Below, piece by piece: positions 55,549 to 64,000 of a stretch of 64,000 nucleotides of DNA. The notes below the pieces were generated by a model. That model was not told the origin of the DNA. It did no database searches and saw only the letters and a list, made by a program, of their open reading frames with translations. Positions within the stretch are counted from its first letter, which is position 1. Every line of letters starts with the position of its first letter. The position numbers were made by a program, and so were the translations under genes. Origin of the DNA: CBDCFV01 sp965203835 (GTDB lineage: Bacteria > Chloroflexota > Dehalococcoidia > Lucifugimonadales > UBA3495); the NCBI GenBank assembly GCA_965203835.1, contig OZ241919.1, forward strand, positions 3,100,001 to 3,164,000, in the 5' to 3' direction.

Positions 55549-57429
55549 CTAATTCTGTTCGATCCAGATATGGTCCTGGCCCATGGCTTGGTGAATGGTG
55601 CCGTCCGGCGGATAGTAGTTCTTCACCTTCTTGTTCAGCATCATGCCGGCGGCCTTGAACCAGGAAATGGGGAACCAACTGCCAATCTCGTCCCTCAGGA
55701 TGTCTTCGACCTCACCGATCATCTCTCCGCGAGCGGCTTGATCTGTTTCCTTCTTCTGTATCTCGAATATGGCGTTGATCCGTTCGTTCTCCCACAGCAT
55801 CTGGTTCCTGGGACCTCCGGGCATGTAGCAACAGGTCAGCATCTCGTCCGGGTCATTGATGCTGAGACCGTGGCCGAACATAGCCAGGTTGTATTTCCCG
55901 GACGCCAGGTTGCCGGCATTGGTGGCACCGTCGATAGGTTTCAACTCAGCCCTGATTCCCACGGCTGCGAAATCTTCCTGCAGGCTCAGCATCCACTCGT
56001 TGAGGTTGGGTTGTCCCTCCAAGGTGGTGTCAATCCCGTTGGGGAATCCGGCGTCCGCCAGCAACTTCTTGGCCAGTTCTATGTCGGCAGGATCCTTCAT
56101 CACGTCATCGCGGCCTAGGTAGTCAATAACTAAATCGCCGTTGCCGTCCACATAGCGGAAGCCGGGCCAGGTTGCCCACTCCTCCTGAGGAGAGGACATG
56201 AAGGTGTTCGGCGGGAAGGGGATACCTGGAACGCCCTCTCCAAGAGCCACAACGTCGATGGCCTTCTTGCGGTCGATGGCGATGTAGACCGCTTGTCTCA
56301 CTCTCTTGTCAGTGAACGGTTCCCTGGTGTGGTTAATGTTCAAGCTGCGCGGCACCGGAGGCGGAGCGTGCCAGACCCCGTTGTCGCCCATGGCTTCGAT
56401 GAGGGCCCGGAAATCCTTGAGGGACATACCGCAGGACACTGTCTTGAAGCACTTCATCAACTGCTCGGTCTCGAAGGCGCCGATGATCCTGCCAACGTCG
56501 GTCATAACGAAGGCTTGGACTTCGTCTACGAAGGGGCGTCCCTCCTTCCAATAGTCCTCGTTCCTGACTGCCGTCGCGTTATCGCCCCGGTCCCAGGACT
56601 GGAACTTGAAGGGGCCGCTGGCCACGAGATTTTCCGGCTCATCAAAGAAATTGTCCGGGTCCGGGCTGTTGGCCAGCACGTGTTCAGGCATGATGGCCGT
56701 GTAACCGATTGCCATGAACTCCATGAAGGCCGCCGGATTGGGGAACAGGAAGTTTATTACGAGCGTCTCTGCGTCGGGGGTATCCATGCTTTCAATGTAG
56801 TTGCGGAAAACACCCACCCTGGGCCTGGGTTTTCCGGTCTCCATCATCCGGTTGATGCTGTACTTGGCGTCCTGCGCAGTGACCGACTCACCATCCCACC
56901 ACTTTGCATTGGGATGCATTTTGAATGTTATGCTCAGGCCGTCCTGGCTGGTTTCCCAGTTCAAGCACAGGTCGCAAATGGTGACGCTGGTGTCGACGGG
57001 GTCTTTTTCCACCAAGCTGTCATAGATAACGGATGACCAGGACCCTTCAGGGTTGCAGCAACCTTGGTGGGCGTCCCAGTGCCGCAAGTCGCGGTTGACG
57101 TTCATGGTCAGAATACCGCCGTACTGCCCGCGTGAAACCCAGTCGGGCACGTCGCTAACGTCGGTGCCACTGGCGGCCGGCGCTGCAGTAGCCATGGCCG
57201 CCACCGGTGTCGCTTCCTTGTAAACCTCCGCCGCTTCCTTCTTGGGTTCCTCCGCCATCTTTTCGGCTTCGGGCTTGGCGTCGGAAGACATACTTTCCTT
57301 AGCCGGGGCCTCCGTCGCAACAGGGGCGACGGGCGGCGCTTCAGACCCTCCGCAAGCCGCGACTGCGGCCAAAAGGAATATTGCTGAACATAGTAGAACT
57401 AACTTGGCAGTCCACCTGTGGTTGGGCAT
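55549..57429 (-). CDS. Family 5 ABC substrate-binding lipoprotein
   Basis: A 626-residue extracytoplasmic binding protein of the DppA/OppA family. A signal peptide with lipobox AVAAC (Cys26) anchors it to the membrane. A long Ala/Pro/Glu/Lys linker (residues about 30-95) precedes the fold. QWETSQDGLSITFKMHPNAK-like sequence (NWETSQDGLSITFKMHPNAK) with WWDGESVTAQD is the family signature, and VRQAVYIAIDRKKAI the C-terminal lobe. It feeds the two permeases downstream. Peptides, opines, nickel or glycosides are all possible ligands. GGAGG precedes the ATG. The gene diverges from the cupin gene. Confidence 0.95.
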   Translation of the reverse strand: MPNHRWTAKLVLLCSAIFLLAAVAACGGSEAPPVAPVATEAPAKESMSSDAKPEAEKMAEEPKKEAAEVYKEATPVAAMATAAPAASGTDVSDVPDWVSRGQYGGILTMNVNRDLRHWDAHQGCCNPEGSWSSVIYDSLVEKDPVDTSVTICDLCLNWETSQDGLSITFKMHPNAKWWDGESVTAQDAKYSINRMMETGKPRPRVGVFRNYIESMDTPDAETLVINFLFPNPAAFMEFMAIGYTAIMPEHVLANSPDPDNFFDEPENLVASGPFKFQSWDRGDNATAVRNEDYWKEGRPFVDEVQAFVMTDVGRIIGAFETEQLMKCFKTVSCGMSLKDFRALIEAMGDNGVWHAPPPVPRSLNINHTREPFTDKRVRQAVYIAIDRKKAIDVVALGEGVPGIPFPPNTFMSSPQEEWATWPGFRYVDGNGDLVIDYLGRDDVMKDPADIELAKKLLADAGFPNGIDTTLEGQPNLNEWMLSLQEDFAAVGIRAELKPIDGATNAGNLASGKYNLAMFGHGLSINDPDEMLTCCYMPGGPRNQMLWENERINAIFEIQKKETDQAARGEMIGEVEDILRDEIGSWFPISWFKAAGMMLNKKVKNYYPPDGTIHQAMGQDHIWIEQN

Positions 57430-57661
57430 GTAGTTGCCTCCAGAGCCGGAAATTCCAAGGGGGTGTCCCTAATGGCGACCAATTCTAGTGAGAACACATA
57501 GCCGTGTCAACGAATTGGCAAAACCCGGCATTACGGTACTGGAAATGCTCAATCCTTGATAGCATCGGCCACCCGGCGTATTATGACTCCGGCTACTCTT
57601 CGGCCGGTGACCGTGATGCCATACCATTCGGCCGGAAATCCTTTTTGTCAGGAGGACTGCA

Positions 57662-58057
57662 TTGAGCACTTCCGTTGGGGGCAAAGCCTGCAAGGTGGTC
57701 CATGGCACCCAGGACCCGAGTACGACTCCCCAGACCCGCGGCATGATTCGTAAGCCCGGCATCGACAGCAATACCGTCGGCGCCGAAAAGATTTGGCTGG
57801 GCCACGTGACCTGTGAAGCGAACACGCTTGGACCTCCTCATCACCACGGTGAAGCCGAGACCGGGGCCTACGTAGTCAGCGGGCACATTCGGGTCTATTT
57901 CGGTGAAGATTTCAAGGAGTACGTAGACGCCGGCCCCGGAGACTTCATTTTCGTTCCCGCCCATATGCCTCACATCGAGGGCAACGTGACCGACGAACCG
58001 GCGGAAGCGATTCTCTCCAGAGGCCCGGACAACATCGTCATCAACCTAGGCGAATAG
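57662..58057 (+). CDS. Cupin domain protein
   Basis: A 131-residue single-domain cupin. GPPHHHGEAETGAYVVSGHI (57-76) is motif 1 with His60, His62 and Glu66, and GPGDFIFVPAHMPHIEGN (91-108) is motif 2 with its His, giving a metal site. Small cupins may be isomerases, dioxygenases or regulators. The start is TTG with GGAGG six bases before it. Two strong hairpins follow the stop. The 230-base divergent region between it and the binding-protein gene should contain both promoters; I found none that is convincing. Confidence 0.9.
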   Translation: MSTSVGGKACKVVHGTQDPSTTPQTRGMIRKPGIDSNTVGAEKIWLGHVTCEANTLGPPHHHGEAETGAYVVSGHIRVYFGEDFKEYVDAGPGDFIFVPAHMPHIEGNVTDEPAEAILSRGPDNIVINLGE

Positions 58058-58069
58058 GTTCCGGTGCAG

Positions 58070-58152
58070 TTCGGCGGCGAGTCAGCCGCCGAAATCCGGC
58101 TGAAGAAGGGCAATATATGAAGGTGGCCCGATTGGCGGCCACCTTCATATAT
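58070..58152 (+). terminator. Tandem hairpins after the cupin gene
   Basis: TTCGGCGGC/GCCGCCGAA (58070-58093) is followed by a perfect 16-base-pair stem, ATATATGAAGGTGGCC (58113-58128) with GGCCACCTTCATATAT (58137-58152), loop of eight. The second is a bidirectional-looking terminator. The rest of the gap to the MFS gene holds nothing I can identify. Confidence 0.75.
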
Positions 58153-58267
58153 ATTGTGGGCAACGGCCCTCGGCTTAGCACGCATTGCCGCTCCCAGCGC
58201 CCCTCTACCACCATAACGATGCCTTCACTTGCCTCACAAATGCAGATAATACGGTCCTGCCAGTAAC

Positions 58268-59716
58268 GTGATGCCCCTTACAAGATTGACTACCTCTGTC
58301 GGCGGCGGGTTGCGTACAGCATTGGGCGTCATCCCAGGATTTCGATCACGTGCGCGCGGCCAGCGGACACGTCCGGCAAAGACGTTCTACGGCTGGTGGA
58401 TAGCCGCGGCTGTGATGATCATCAACTCTTGCAAGCACGGCACCTTCAACCGGGGCATATCTTTCTATGTTCTCCCGCTCACCAAGGAAATGGGCGTTGG
58501 CGTAGCCGCCATCTCCTTGGCCGATGTACTGGGGCGGGTCATGGGCGGTTTTATCGGGCCCGTAGCCGGGTATCTGACCGACCGTTTCGGGGCACGGGCC
58601 ATGTTGTTGGCCGGCGGGGTCGCGTCGGGCATTGGCCTCATTCTCTTGTCCTTCGTCAATAGCTACCGGATGTTCATGCTGGTCTTCGTTGGACTTATTT
58701 CTATGGGGTTCAGGACCGGCTACGATAACGCCGCCTCCGCTGCCTTGAACCAGTGGTTCCGGCGGAGGAGAGCCTTGGCCATGTCTTTGGCGTCCGTCGG
58801 CCAGGGTTTGGGCGGCGCGGCGGTCACGCCCTTGGTTGGCCTGTTGGTCTTGAAGCTGGGATGGCGGACGGCGGCCAAGGTATCCGGCATCGGAGTGATT
58901 GCCATAGTGCTCCCCTTGGCGATGATGGTGCGGCGCTCTCCGGAAAGTATGGGCCTGCTGCCGGACGGGGATCGGCCTGACGCTCGACGTTCCCTGAGTA
59001 CGACCACAGGGCCGGAAAACTTGGGAGGACGGGCGGCATCGCCGGGTCGCCGCAGGTTGGTCAGCCCCGGCGGAAGTATGGCGCCGGACCCCGATTTTAC
59101 CGCCAAAGAAGCGATGTGGACCTGGTCGTACTGGTTGCTTGTGTTTACGGTGGGTCTGCGCAACACCGTTCATTCCGGCGTCTCATTCCTGCTGGTGCCG
59201 GTGCTGGTGTGGTTCCTGGGAGGCAGCGGACGTTCGGAAGAAGCCGGGATGGCCATCGCCATCCCGTTGGTGACCATGCTGGCCTTCTGCACCATCGTGT
59301 TCAACCCATTGGTTGGATGGCTGGGTGACTCCTGGTCCAAGCTGAGGCTCAGTGCGGTCACAATGGCGTCGGGCGTGCTGGCCCTGCTGGTGCTGATAGA
59401 CCAGAGCGGGCATATCTGGCAGGCCATCCTTTTCGTAGTTCTGCTGGCGTTCTCGGAAAGCTCGAACGCCCTGGCTTGGGCCATTCTGGGGGACTTCTTC
59501 GGCCGCCGGAGTTTTGCCACGCTGAGAGGGTGGCAACACCTGCCCAATCAGTTCATGTCTGCCGCCACCCCTTGGTGGATGGGACTGATTTTCGACCACA
59601 CCGGCAGTTACGTTTGGGCCTTGATTCCGTTGGCCGTACTGTACGGGTTGTCGGGCATCCTGTTCCTGATCATACCCGTGCCCACGCCGCCGGTCAGAAC
59701 ATTGGCCGCTACTTGA
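58268..59716 (+). CDS. MFS transporter
   Basis: A 482-residue, 12-helix major facilitator. KTFYGWWIAAAVMIINSCKH begins helix 1; IGPVAGYLTDRFGARAMLLA is the loop 2-3 motif. MALASVGQGLGGA-like sequence (MSLASVGQGLGGAAVTPLVG) lies in helix 5, and the second half starts at TWSYWLLVFTVGLRN. The start may be GTG (58268) or the ATG three bases later. It is an oxalate/formate or monocarboxylate-type carrier by motif, distantly like the one at 43378-44748. It ends two bases from the stop of the converging aminotransferase gene. Confidence 0.93.
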   Translation: MMPLTRLTTSVGGGLRTALGVIPGFRSRARGQRTRPAKTFYGWWIAAAVMIINSCKHGTFNRGISFYVLPLTKEMGVGVAAISLADVLGRVMGGFIGPVAGYLTDRFGARAMLLAGGVASGIGLILLSFVNSYRMFMLVFVGLISMGFRTGYDNAASAALNQWFRRRRALAMSLASVGQGLGGAAVTPLVGLLVLKLGWRTAAKVSGIGVIAIVLPLAMMVRRSPESMGLLPDGDRPDARRSLSTTTGPENLGGRAASPGRRRLVSPGGSMAPDPDFTAKEAMWTWSYWLLVFTVGLRNTVHSGVSFLLVPVLVWFLGGSGRSEEAGMAIAIPLVTMLAFCTIVFNPLVGWLGDSWSKLRLSAVTMASGVLALLVLIDQSGHIWQAILFVVLLAFSESSNALAWAILGDFFGRRSFATLRGWQHLPNQFMSAATPWWMGLIFDHTGSYVWALIPLAVLYGLSGILFLIIPVPTPPVRTLAAT

Positions 59717-59718
59717 AG

Positions 59719-60900
59719 CTACTTCACTTGGTCGATGGCCTTGGCCATGCCGTCCATCGCCCCTTCCAGGACCCAGTCGTCGAGACAGTAGGAGATGCGG
59801 AAATAGCCGGGCGTTCCAAAGCCCCTTCCGGGGACAGCCAGCACTAAATACTCCTGCAACGCGTTGACGAACTCGGTGTCGTCCTCCACCGGGGACTTGG
59901 GAAACAAGTAAAAGGCTCCCTGCGGTTTGATCACCGAGTAGCCCATCTCCGTCAGTTGCATGTAGAGAAAGTCTCGCTTCCGTTGGTAATCGGCCACTTC
60001 TACGCTCACGCCCTGCAATGCCCGGACCACGTGCTGCATCAACGCCGGGGCATTGACGAACCCCAGGATGCGGTTGCAAAAGGTCAAGCCGCCGGCGAGT
60101 TCTTCCTTGCCGGCGTAATGCGGGTTGACCGCAATATACCCGATGCGCTCTCCGGGCAAAGCCAGGTCCTTGGCGTGAGAGTTCACCACGATGGTCTGCT
60201 CGTAGTGTGGGAAGACCTGGGGATAGGCAAGACCGTCGTAGATTATCCGGCGGTACGGCTCGTCGCTGATGATGAAAATCTCGGTGCCGTGCTCGCGCTG
60301 CTTCCGCTCCAGCAGGTCTCCCAAGGCTTGCAGGCACTCGGCGGAGTAGATAACTCCCGACGGGTTATTGGGTGAGTTCAGGATCAGGGCACGGGTGCGC
60401 GAAGTGATGGCCGCCTCGATAGCGGCAAGGTCCGGCTGGAAGTCCTCATCGGTTGGAACGACGACGGGAATGCCGTTGTGGTTGTCGACGTAATATCCGT
60501 ACTCAACGAAGTAAGGTGATAGCAGAAGGACCTCTTGACCTGGGTTAAGGATGGTCTTCAAAACGACATTGAGTGCCGCCGCCGCGCCGCAGGTCATGAC
60601 GATGTCACCCGCTGAAAAGGCGATTCCGGTCTCCGCCGACAGGTCGTCCGCCACTGCTTGACGCGTCTCCACGTACCCGTTGTTGGGCATGTAGCGGTGC
60701 ATCCCTTTGATGGGACTGTCCGCCAAGCGGCGCAATTCCTGGTGGAACTCCGGCGGCGGCTCCACCACGGGGTTGCCAAGAGAAAGGTCGAATACGTTTG
60801 TCTCCCCGTATTGCGCCTTGAGCGCGATGCCGGCCTCGAACATTCGTCGAATCCAACCGCCCTGCTCCACGAAAAGGCGTACTTTATCTGAGACGGGCAT
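59719..60900 (-). CDS. Aminotransferase class I/II (aspartate-type)
   Basis: A 393-residue PLP enzyme. DLSLGNPVVEPPPEF is the opening, ILNSPNNPSG (173-182) and IISDEPYRRI (210-219) are the cofactor Asn and Asp segments, and VVNSHAKDLALPGERIGYIA holds the Schiff-base Lys244. The ALPGERIGY arginine binds the substrate carboxylate. It transfers an amino group between an amino acid and a 2-oxoacid. TAAGGAGA precedes the ATG. It follows lipB on the same strand, 35 bases away. Together with the E1beta/E2 genes, this could deaminate a branched-chain or other amino acid for the dehydrogenase. Confidence 0.94.
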   Translation of the reverse strand: MPVSDKVRLFVEQGGWIRRMFEAGIALKAQYGETNVFDLSLGNPVVEPPPEFHQELRRLADSPIKGMHRYMPNNGYVETRQAVADDLSAETGIAFSAGDIVMTCGAAAALNVVLKTILNPGQEVLLLSPYFVEYGYYVDNHNGIPVVVPTDEDFQPDLAAIEAAITSRTRALILNSPNNPSGVIYSAECLQALGDLLERKQREHGTEIFIISDEPYRRIIYDGLAYPQVFPHYEQTIVVNSHAKDLALPGERIGYIAVNPHYAGKEELAGGLTFCNRILGFVNAPALMQHVVRALQGVSVEVADYQRKRDFLYMQLTEMGYSVIKPQGAFYLFPKSPVEDDTEFVNALQEYLVLAVPGRGFGTPGYFRISYCLDDWVLEGAMDGMAKAIDQVK

Positions 60901-60935
60901 GGCCTTTCTCCTTAATAAAGGGTTTTCAACGACCC

Positions 60936-61682
60936 TCAGTTTATCGCATACGGCGATGCGGCATTCGCAGCGTCAAGCGTTGCACCTTCTTCCGGTTCAA
61001 CTATCTGGAAGCCCATCCTCTTGCCGAAGTGGTAGACCAAGCTGTATTGGACTGCAACGGGGTCCACAGGCTTTTCCAGTACGCGGGTCATGGACGTTAC
61101 GGGCCTGTCGGATATGCCGCACGGCACGATGTCATCGTAGTAGGACAGGTCCGTGGTCACGTTCAGGGAGAACCCGTGGTAGGCCACGCCCCGGCTTATC
61201 TTGACCCCGATGGCGGCGATCTTGGCGTCACCCACCCACACGCCGGTAATGCCGTCCAGTGTAGCGGCGAACACGCCAAAATCCGCCAGCGCGTCCATGA
61301 TCACTCTTTCCAATGTCCTGACGTACTTTACCGGCCCTCCCCACCCGCGCAGGTCCACGACCGGGTACGCAACTATCTGGCCCGGACCGTGGAAAGTAAT
61401 CTGGCCGCCGCGGTCGGTTTCGACTACCGGGACACCCTTCTTTTCCAAGGCTTCGACGGGCAACAACAGGTGCTCGTCCCGGCTCAGGCGACCCCGTGTA
61501 TACACGGGTGGGTGCTCCAGCAGCAGCAGGGTGTTGGGTCGGGCGCCCTCATGTACTTGGGCCGCCAAGTCTTTCTGGAGGTCCCAAGCCCGTTGGTACT
61601 CCACCATCCCCAACCGGAATACCTGGCAGACAGGGCCTACGGGCACGGGCGGCAACTCCGTATATGGATGGCTCTTCAGCAC
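60936..61682 (-). CDS. lipB: Octanoyltransferase (lipoate biosynthesis)
   Basis: A 248-residue LipB that moves octanoyl from acyl carrier protein to lipoyl domains. RGGQITFHGPGQIVAYPVVD (91-110) and GVKISRGVAYHGF hold Lys161; VPCGISDRPVTSM holds Cys188, the Cys/Lys pair of the family. The start read as GTG at 61682 has no clear ribosome-binding site. It lies 38 bases after the E2 gene, whose lipoyl domain is a likely substrate, and before an aminotransferase. lipA is not in the window. Confidence 0.95.
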   Translation of the reverse strand: MLKSHPYTELPPVPVGPVCQVFRLGMVEYQRAWDLQKDLAAQVHEGARPNTLLLLEHPPVYTRGRLSRDEHLLLPVEALEKKGVPVVETDRGGQITFHGPGQIVAYPVVDLRGWGGPVKYVRTLERVIMDALADFGVFAATLDGITGVWVGDAKIAAIGVKISRGVAYHGFSLNVTTDLSYYDDIVPCGISDRPVTSMTRVLEKPVDPVAVQYSLVYHFGKRMGFQIVEPEEGATLDAANAASPYAIN

Positions 61683-61720
61683 ACGGACCGGGTGATGCGA
61701 ATTATAAGAGCGGCGCGACT

Positions 61721-63097
61721 TCAGTAGATCGAAGTGCCGGGTCCAAAAGCCTCCAAGCGGGCCTTGACTGCTCGCAGGAAGGCTCCCGACTCGGCGCCGT
61801 CGTTAATCCGGTGGTCGAAGGACATGCAGACGTTCATCACGGAACGGATGGCGATGGCGTCGTCCCGCACCACGGGCCGCTTTTGAATCGCTTCGGTGGT
61901 GAGGATGGCGGCTTGGGGGTGGTTGATGATGGGGTAAGACGTGGTCGAACCCAGGGCGCCGGTATTGTTCAGCGTAAATGTGCCACCTTCAACGTCAGAG
62001 AGGGTCAACTTGTTTTGACGGGCACGCTGTGTCAGATCGCGCGCCACGGCAGCGATGCCGGCCACGCTCAGCCGGTCCGCGTCGTGGATCACCGGAACGA
62101 CCAACCCCTGCGGAGCGGCCACGGCGATTCCCAGATTGATGCGCCGCTTCAATATTATCTTGTCTCCGCCCCAAGCCGCATTGAGAGTGGGATGCTCTTT
62201 GAGCGCCTCGACAACGGCCTTGACAGCAAAGGGCAGGTAGGTAAGGTCAATTCCTTCCCGCTGCTCGAAGTCGGCCCTGACCTGGCTGCGGAGCATCACC
62301 AGGTTGGTTACGTCTACTTCCACCGTGCTCCAAGCGTGGGGGATTTGAGTGACACTACGGACCATCGCCTCCGCGATCATCCGCCGCACTGGCGTCAAAG
62401 GCACATGTAGTTCGTCGGCTCCCGCCGAAGCCGGCGCCGGTGCGACCGGGGCCTGGACCGTAGCGGGAGCGGTTGCGGTGACGCCATCCCCGGACTCAAC
62501 GTAGCGAAGCACGTCTTCCCGCGTAATTCGTCCACCCAGTCCCGTGCCAGTTAGCTGCGATAGATCGATGTTGTGCTCCCGGGCCAACCGCCTGACCGCC
62601 GGTGACAACCTTGCCGGTCCTTCGGGGGTCTGACTGGGGGGTAGTGCGGCGATCACTGGGGCGGGAGCCGACGCCGGCGCAGTGTGCGAAACGGCGTCCG
62701 GTACTGTAGGCGCCGCTTCGGAGGCCCCGTCCCCGCCTGTCGGACCCACGGGCCTTACGTCCTTGACCAAGTAGCCGGTGGTGCCTACCGGAGTTGTCTG
62801 CCCGGTTGAGGCGGACGCCGCCGGAGTCGCCGCTGACGGCCTTTCGCTCCCAGCGCCGTCAGCGGACTCCACCTCGGCTATGGGCGCGCCCATGGGAATC
62901 GTCTCGCCTTCCTGGGCCAGTATCTGCAAAAGAGAGCCGCTGACCGGAGACGGAACTTCCATGGTGACTTTGTCGGTAATCACTTCCACCAGCGGCTCAA
63001 ACCGTTCCAGCTTGTCGCCGGGCTGTTTCAGCCACTTTCCGATGGTCCCTTCGACCACGGACTCGCCAACATGGGGAAGCTCGACGGTTACGGACAA
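61721..63097 (-). CDS. 2-oxoacid dehydrogenase E2 (dihydrolipoyl acyltransferase)
   Basis: A 458-residue E2. The lipoyl domain (1-77) has the lipoylated Lys43 in VITDKVTMEV. Ala/Pro-rich linkers enclose a peripheral subunit-binding domain (RLSPAVRRLAREHNIDLSQL, then TGTGLGGRITREDVLRYVE). The catalytic domain ends with MSFDHRINDGAESGAFL, giving His429 and Asp433. It is the core of a branched-chain or acetoin-type 2-oxoacid dehydrogenase complex. The start is TTG with AGGTGG upstream. It lies 17 bases after the E1beta gene and 38 before lipB, so the three are one operon. Confidence 0.96.
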   Translation of the reverse strand: MSVTVELPHVGESVVEGTIGKWLKQPGDKLERFEPLVEVITDKVTMEVPSPVSGSLLQILAQEGETIPMGAPIAEVESADGAGSERPSAATPAASASTGQTTPVGTTGYLVKDVRPVGPTGGDGASEAAPTVPDAVSHTAPASAPAPVIAALPPSQTPEGPARLSPAVRRLAREHNIDLSQLTGTGLGGRITREDVLRYVESGDGVTATAPATVQAPVAPAPASAGADELHVPLTPVRRMIAEAMVRSVTQIPHAWSTVEVDVTNLVMLRSQVRADFEQREGIDLTYLPFAVKAVVEALKEHPTLNAAWGGDKIILKRRINLGIAVAAPQGLVVPVIHDADRLSVAGIAAVARDLTQRARQNKLTLSDVEGGTFTLNNTGALGSTTSYPIINHPQAAILTTEAIQKRPVVRDDAIAIRSVMNVCMSFDHRINDGAESGAFLRAVKARLEAFGPGTSIY

Positions 63098-63114
63098 AGC
63101 TGCGCCACCTGTTC

Positions 63115-64000
63115 CTAATATGCGGCCTGCTTGCGCAGTGCCTGGGCGATTTTTTCGGTGTTGGGCATGTAGGCGTCTTCAAGACTCTGGGCGAACGGCA
63201 TCGTGGGGACGTCCGGGCCGCACACCCGCGTAACCGGGCCGTCCAGGTATTCAAACGCCTCGTCCGCAGCAAGGGCGGCTATTTCCGCGCCTATGCCTCC
63301 CGTAATGTTGTCCTCGTGAACGATCAGCAGCTTGCCGGTCTTTTTCACCGATTCAAGAACGGTCCCCTTGTCCAAGGGTCTGAGGCTGCGGAGGTCTATC
63401 ACCTCGACGTCGATGCCTTCGGCGGAAACCTCTTCCGCTGCTTCGAGACAGTAATGGAGCATCAGCCCATAAGTGACGACGGTGACGTTTTCTCCCGGTC
63501 GTTTGACGTCTGCCACGCCCAAAGGCAGAGTGTAATTCTGCTCGGGCACTTCGCCTCGTACCAACCTGTAGGTCTTCTTGTGCTCCAGGAAGACCACTGG
63601 GCTATTGTCCCGGATGGATGACTTCAGCAGCCCCTTTGCGTCGTAAGGAGTGCCGGGAGCAATGACCTTCAAGCCCGGAGTATGAAAGAACAGGGCCTCG
63701 ACGTTCTGGGAGTGGAACAGCCCGCCGCGAATCCCGCCGCCGTAAGGGACTCTTATAACCATCGGCACCTGGAGGGCGCCGTTGGTGCCATAGCAGGCCC
63801 GGGCAGCCTCGCCGACCAGTTGGTTAATAGTGGGCCAGATGAAATCGGAAAACTGCACCTCGGGAATGGGGCGCATGCCCTTGAACGCGCAACCCAGGGC
63901 TATACCAACTATGGAAGCCTCGGCTAGGGGAGTGTCGATTACACGGGCCTCTCCAAACTCGTCAATAAGTCCCTGGGTAGCCAGGAATACGCCACCCCGT
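63115..64000 (-). CDS. 2-oxoacid dehydrogenase E1 beta subunit (partial)
   Basis: The gene continues past the right edge; 295 codons are visible, ending in the C-terminus. The frame upstream of the first in-window ATG (63876) reads GLIDEFGEARVIDTPLAEAS with IVGIALGCAFKGMRPIPEVQ, typical E1beta sequence, so that ATG is internal. QFSDFIWPTINQL, RVPYGGGIRGGLFHSQNVEA, APGTPYDAKGLLKSSIRDNS and HEDNITGGIGAEIAA match the branched-chain/acetoin E1beta family. Together with E1alpha it decarboxylates a 2-oxoacid using thiamine diphosphate. The first of the visible operon E1beta-E2-lipB-aminotransferase. Confidence 0.95.
   Translation of the reverse strand, partial: RGGVFLATQGLIDEFGEARVIDTPLAEASIVGIALGCAFKGMRPIPEVQFSDFIWPTINQLVGEAARACYGTNGALQVPMVIRVPYGGGIRGGLFHSQNVEALFFHTPGLKVIAPGTPYDAKGLLKSSIRDNSPVVFLEHKKTYRLVRGEVPEQNYTLPLGVADVKRPGENVTVVTYGLMLHYCLEAAEEVSAEGIDVEVIDLRSLRPLDKGTVLESVKKTGKLLIVHEDNITGGIGAEIAALAADEAFEYLDGPVTRVCGPDVPTMPFAQSLEDAYMPNTEKIAQALRKQAAY

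Overview
The window is a bacterial chromosome segment of fairly high G+C, with densely packed genes on both strands. The content points to a free-living, organotrophic bacterium, most plausibly a marine or soil Chloroflexota of the SAR202/Dehalococcoidia type. The grounds are two LLM-class flavin oxidoreductases, dienelactone hydrolase, SDR, two Gfo/Idh/MocA oxidoreductases, hydantoinase, amidase, a DUF1501/DUF1800 pair, a family-5 peptide/opine-type ABC importer, frequent TTG/GTG starts, and a dispersed palindromic repeat built around ATTCCCGCG(C/A)AGGCGGGAAT. This placement is inference; no rRNA or tRNA gene is visible to confirm it.

Layout. 0-6 kb: small DUF4258-like protein, SDR, HEPN-like protein, LLM oxidoreductase, dienelactone hydrolase, a two-gene toxin-antitoxin-like pair whose first gene carries the tail of a type IIG restriction enzyme, and a Gal80-like Gfo/Idh/MocA protein. 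6-11 kb: SRPBCC protein, a flavin-dependent halogenase, a second HEPN-like protein, a second LLM oxidoreductase and an alpha/beta hydrolase, all on the minus strand. 11-19 kb: membrane pyrophosphatase, metallophosphoesterase, an unknown protein, a GT20 (OtsA-like) synthase coupled to a HAD phosphatase and a HEPN remnant, then an amidase with a small AtzG-like partner. 19-26 kb: CPBP membrane protease, trpA-aroH-aroF aromatic amino acid block ending in a MITE-like element and a strong terminator, then a DinB/maleylpyruvate-isomerase-like protein, GNAT, cytidylate-kinase-like protein, MoaD/ThiS-like protein and a Gfo/Idh/MocA enzyme.

26-42 kb: DUF1330-CopA-YHS copper module, then the housekeeping block rpoB-rpoC-pyrD-secA on the minus strand, driven by a promoter with perfect -35 and -10 boxes. 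42-47.9 kb: a possible structured non-coding RNA ending in a canonical terminator, an MFS transporter, a hydantoinase/dihydropyrimidinase, and an accessory pair (ImmA/IrrE metallopeptidase plus PD-(D/E)XK nuclease). 47.9-64 kb: aminotransferase, NHL beta-propeller protein with DUF1501 and DUF1800, an ABC importer lacking ATPases, cupin, MFS transporter, aminotransferase, and the LipB-E2-E1beta genes of a 2-oxoacid dehydrogenase; E1beta runs off the right edge.

How the parts fit. Catabolic enzymes and importers would bring in and break down organic acids, amides, cyclic amides and peptides, feeding a lipoylated 2-oxoacid dehydrogenase whose lipoate is supplied by the adjacent LipB. The best candidates for something new are the restriction-tail/RelE bicistron, the halogenase neighbourhood, the ImmA-nuclease pair, the putative structured RNA upstream of the MFS gene, and the GT20-HAD pair.
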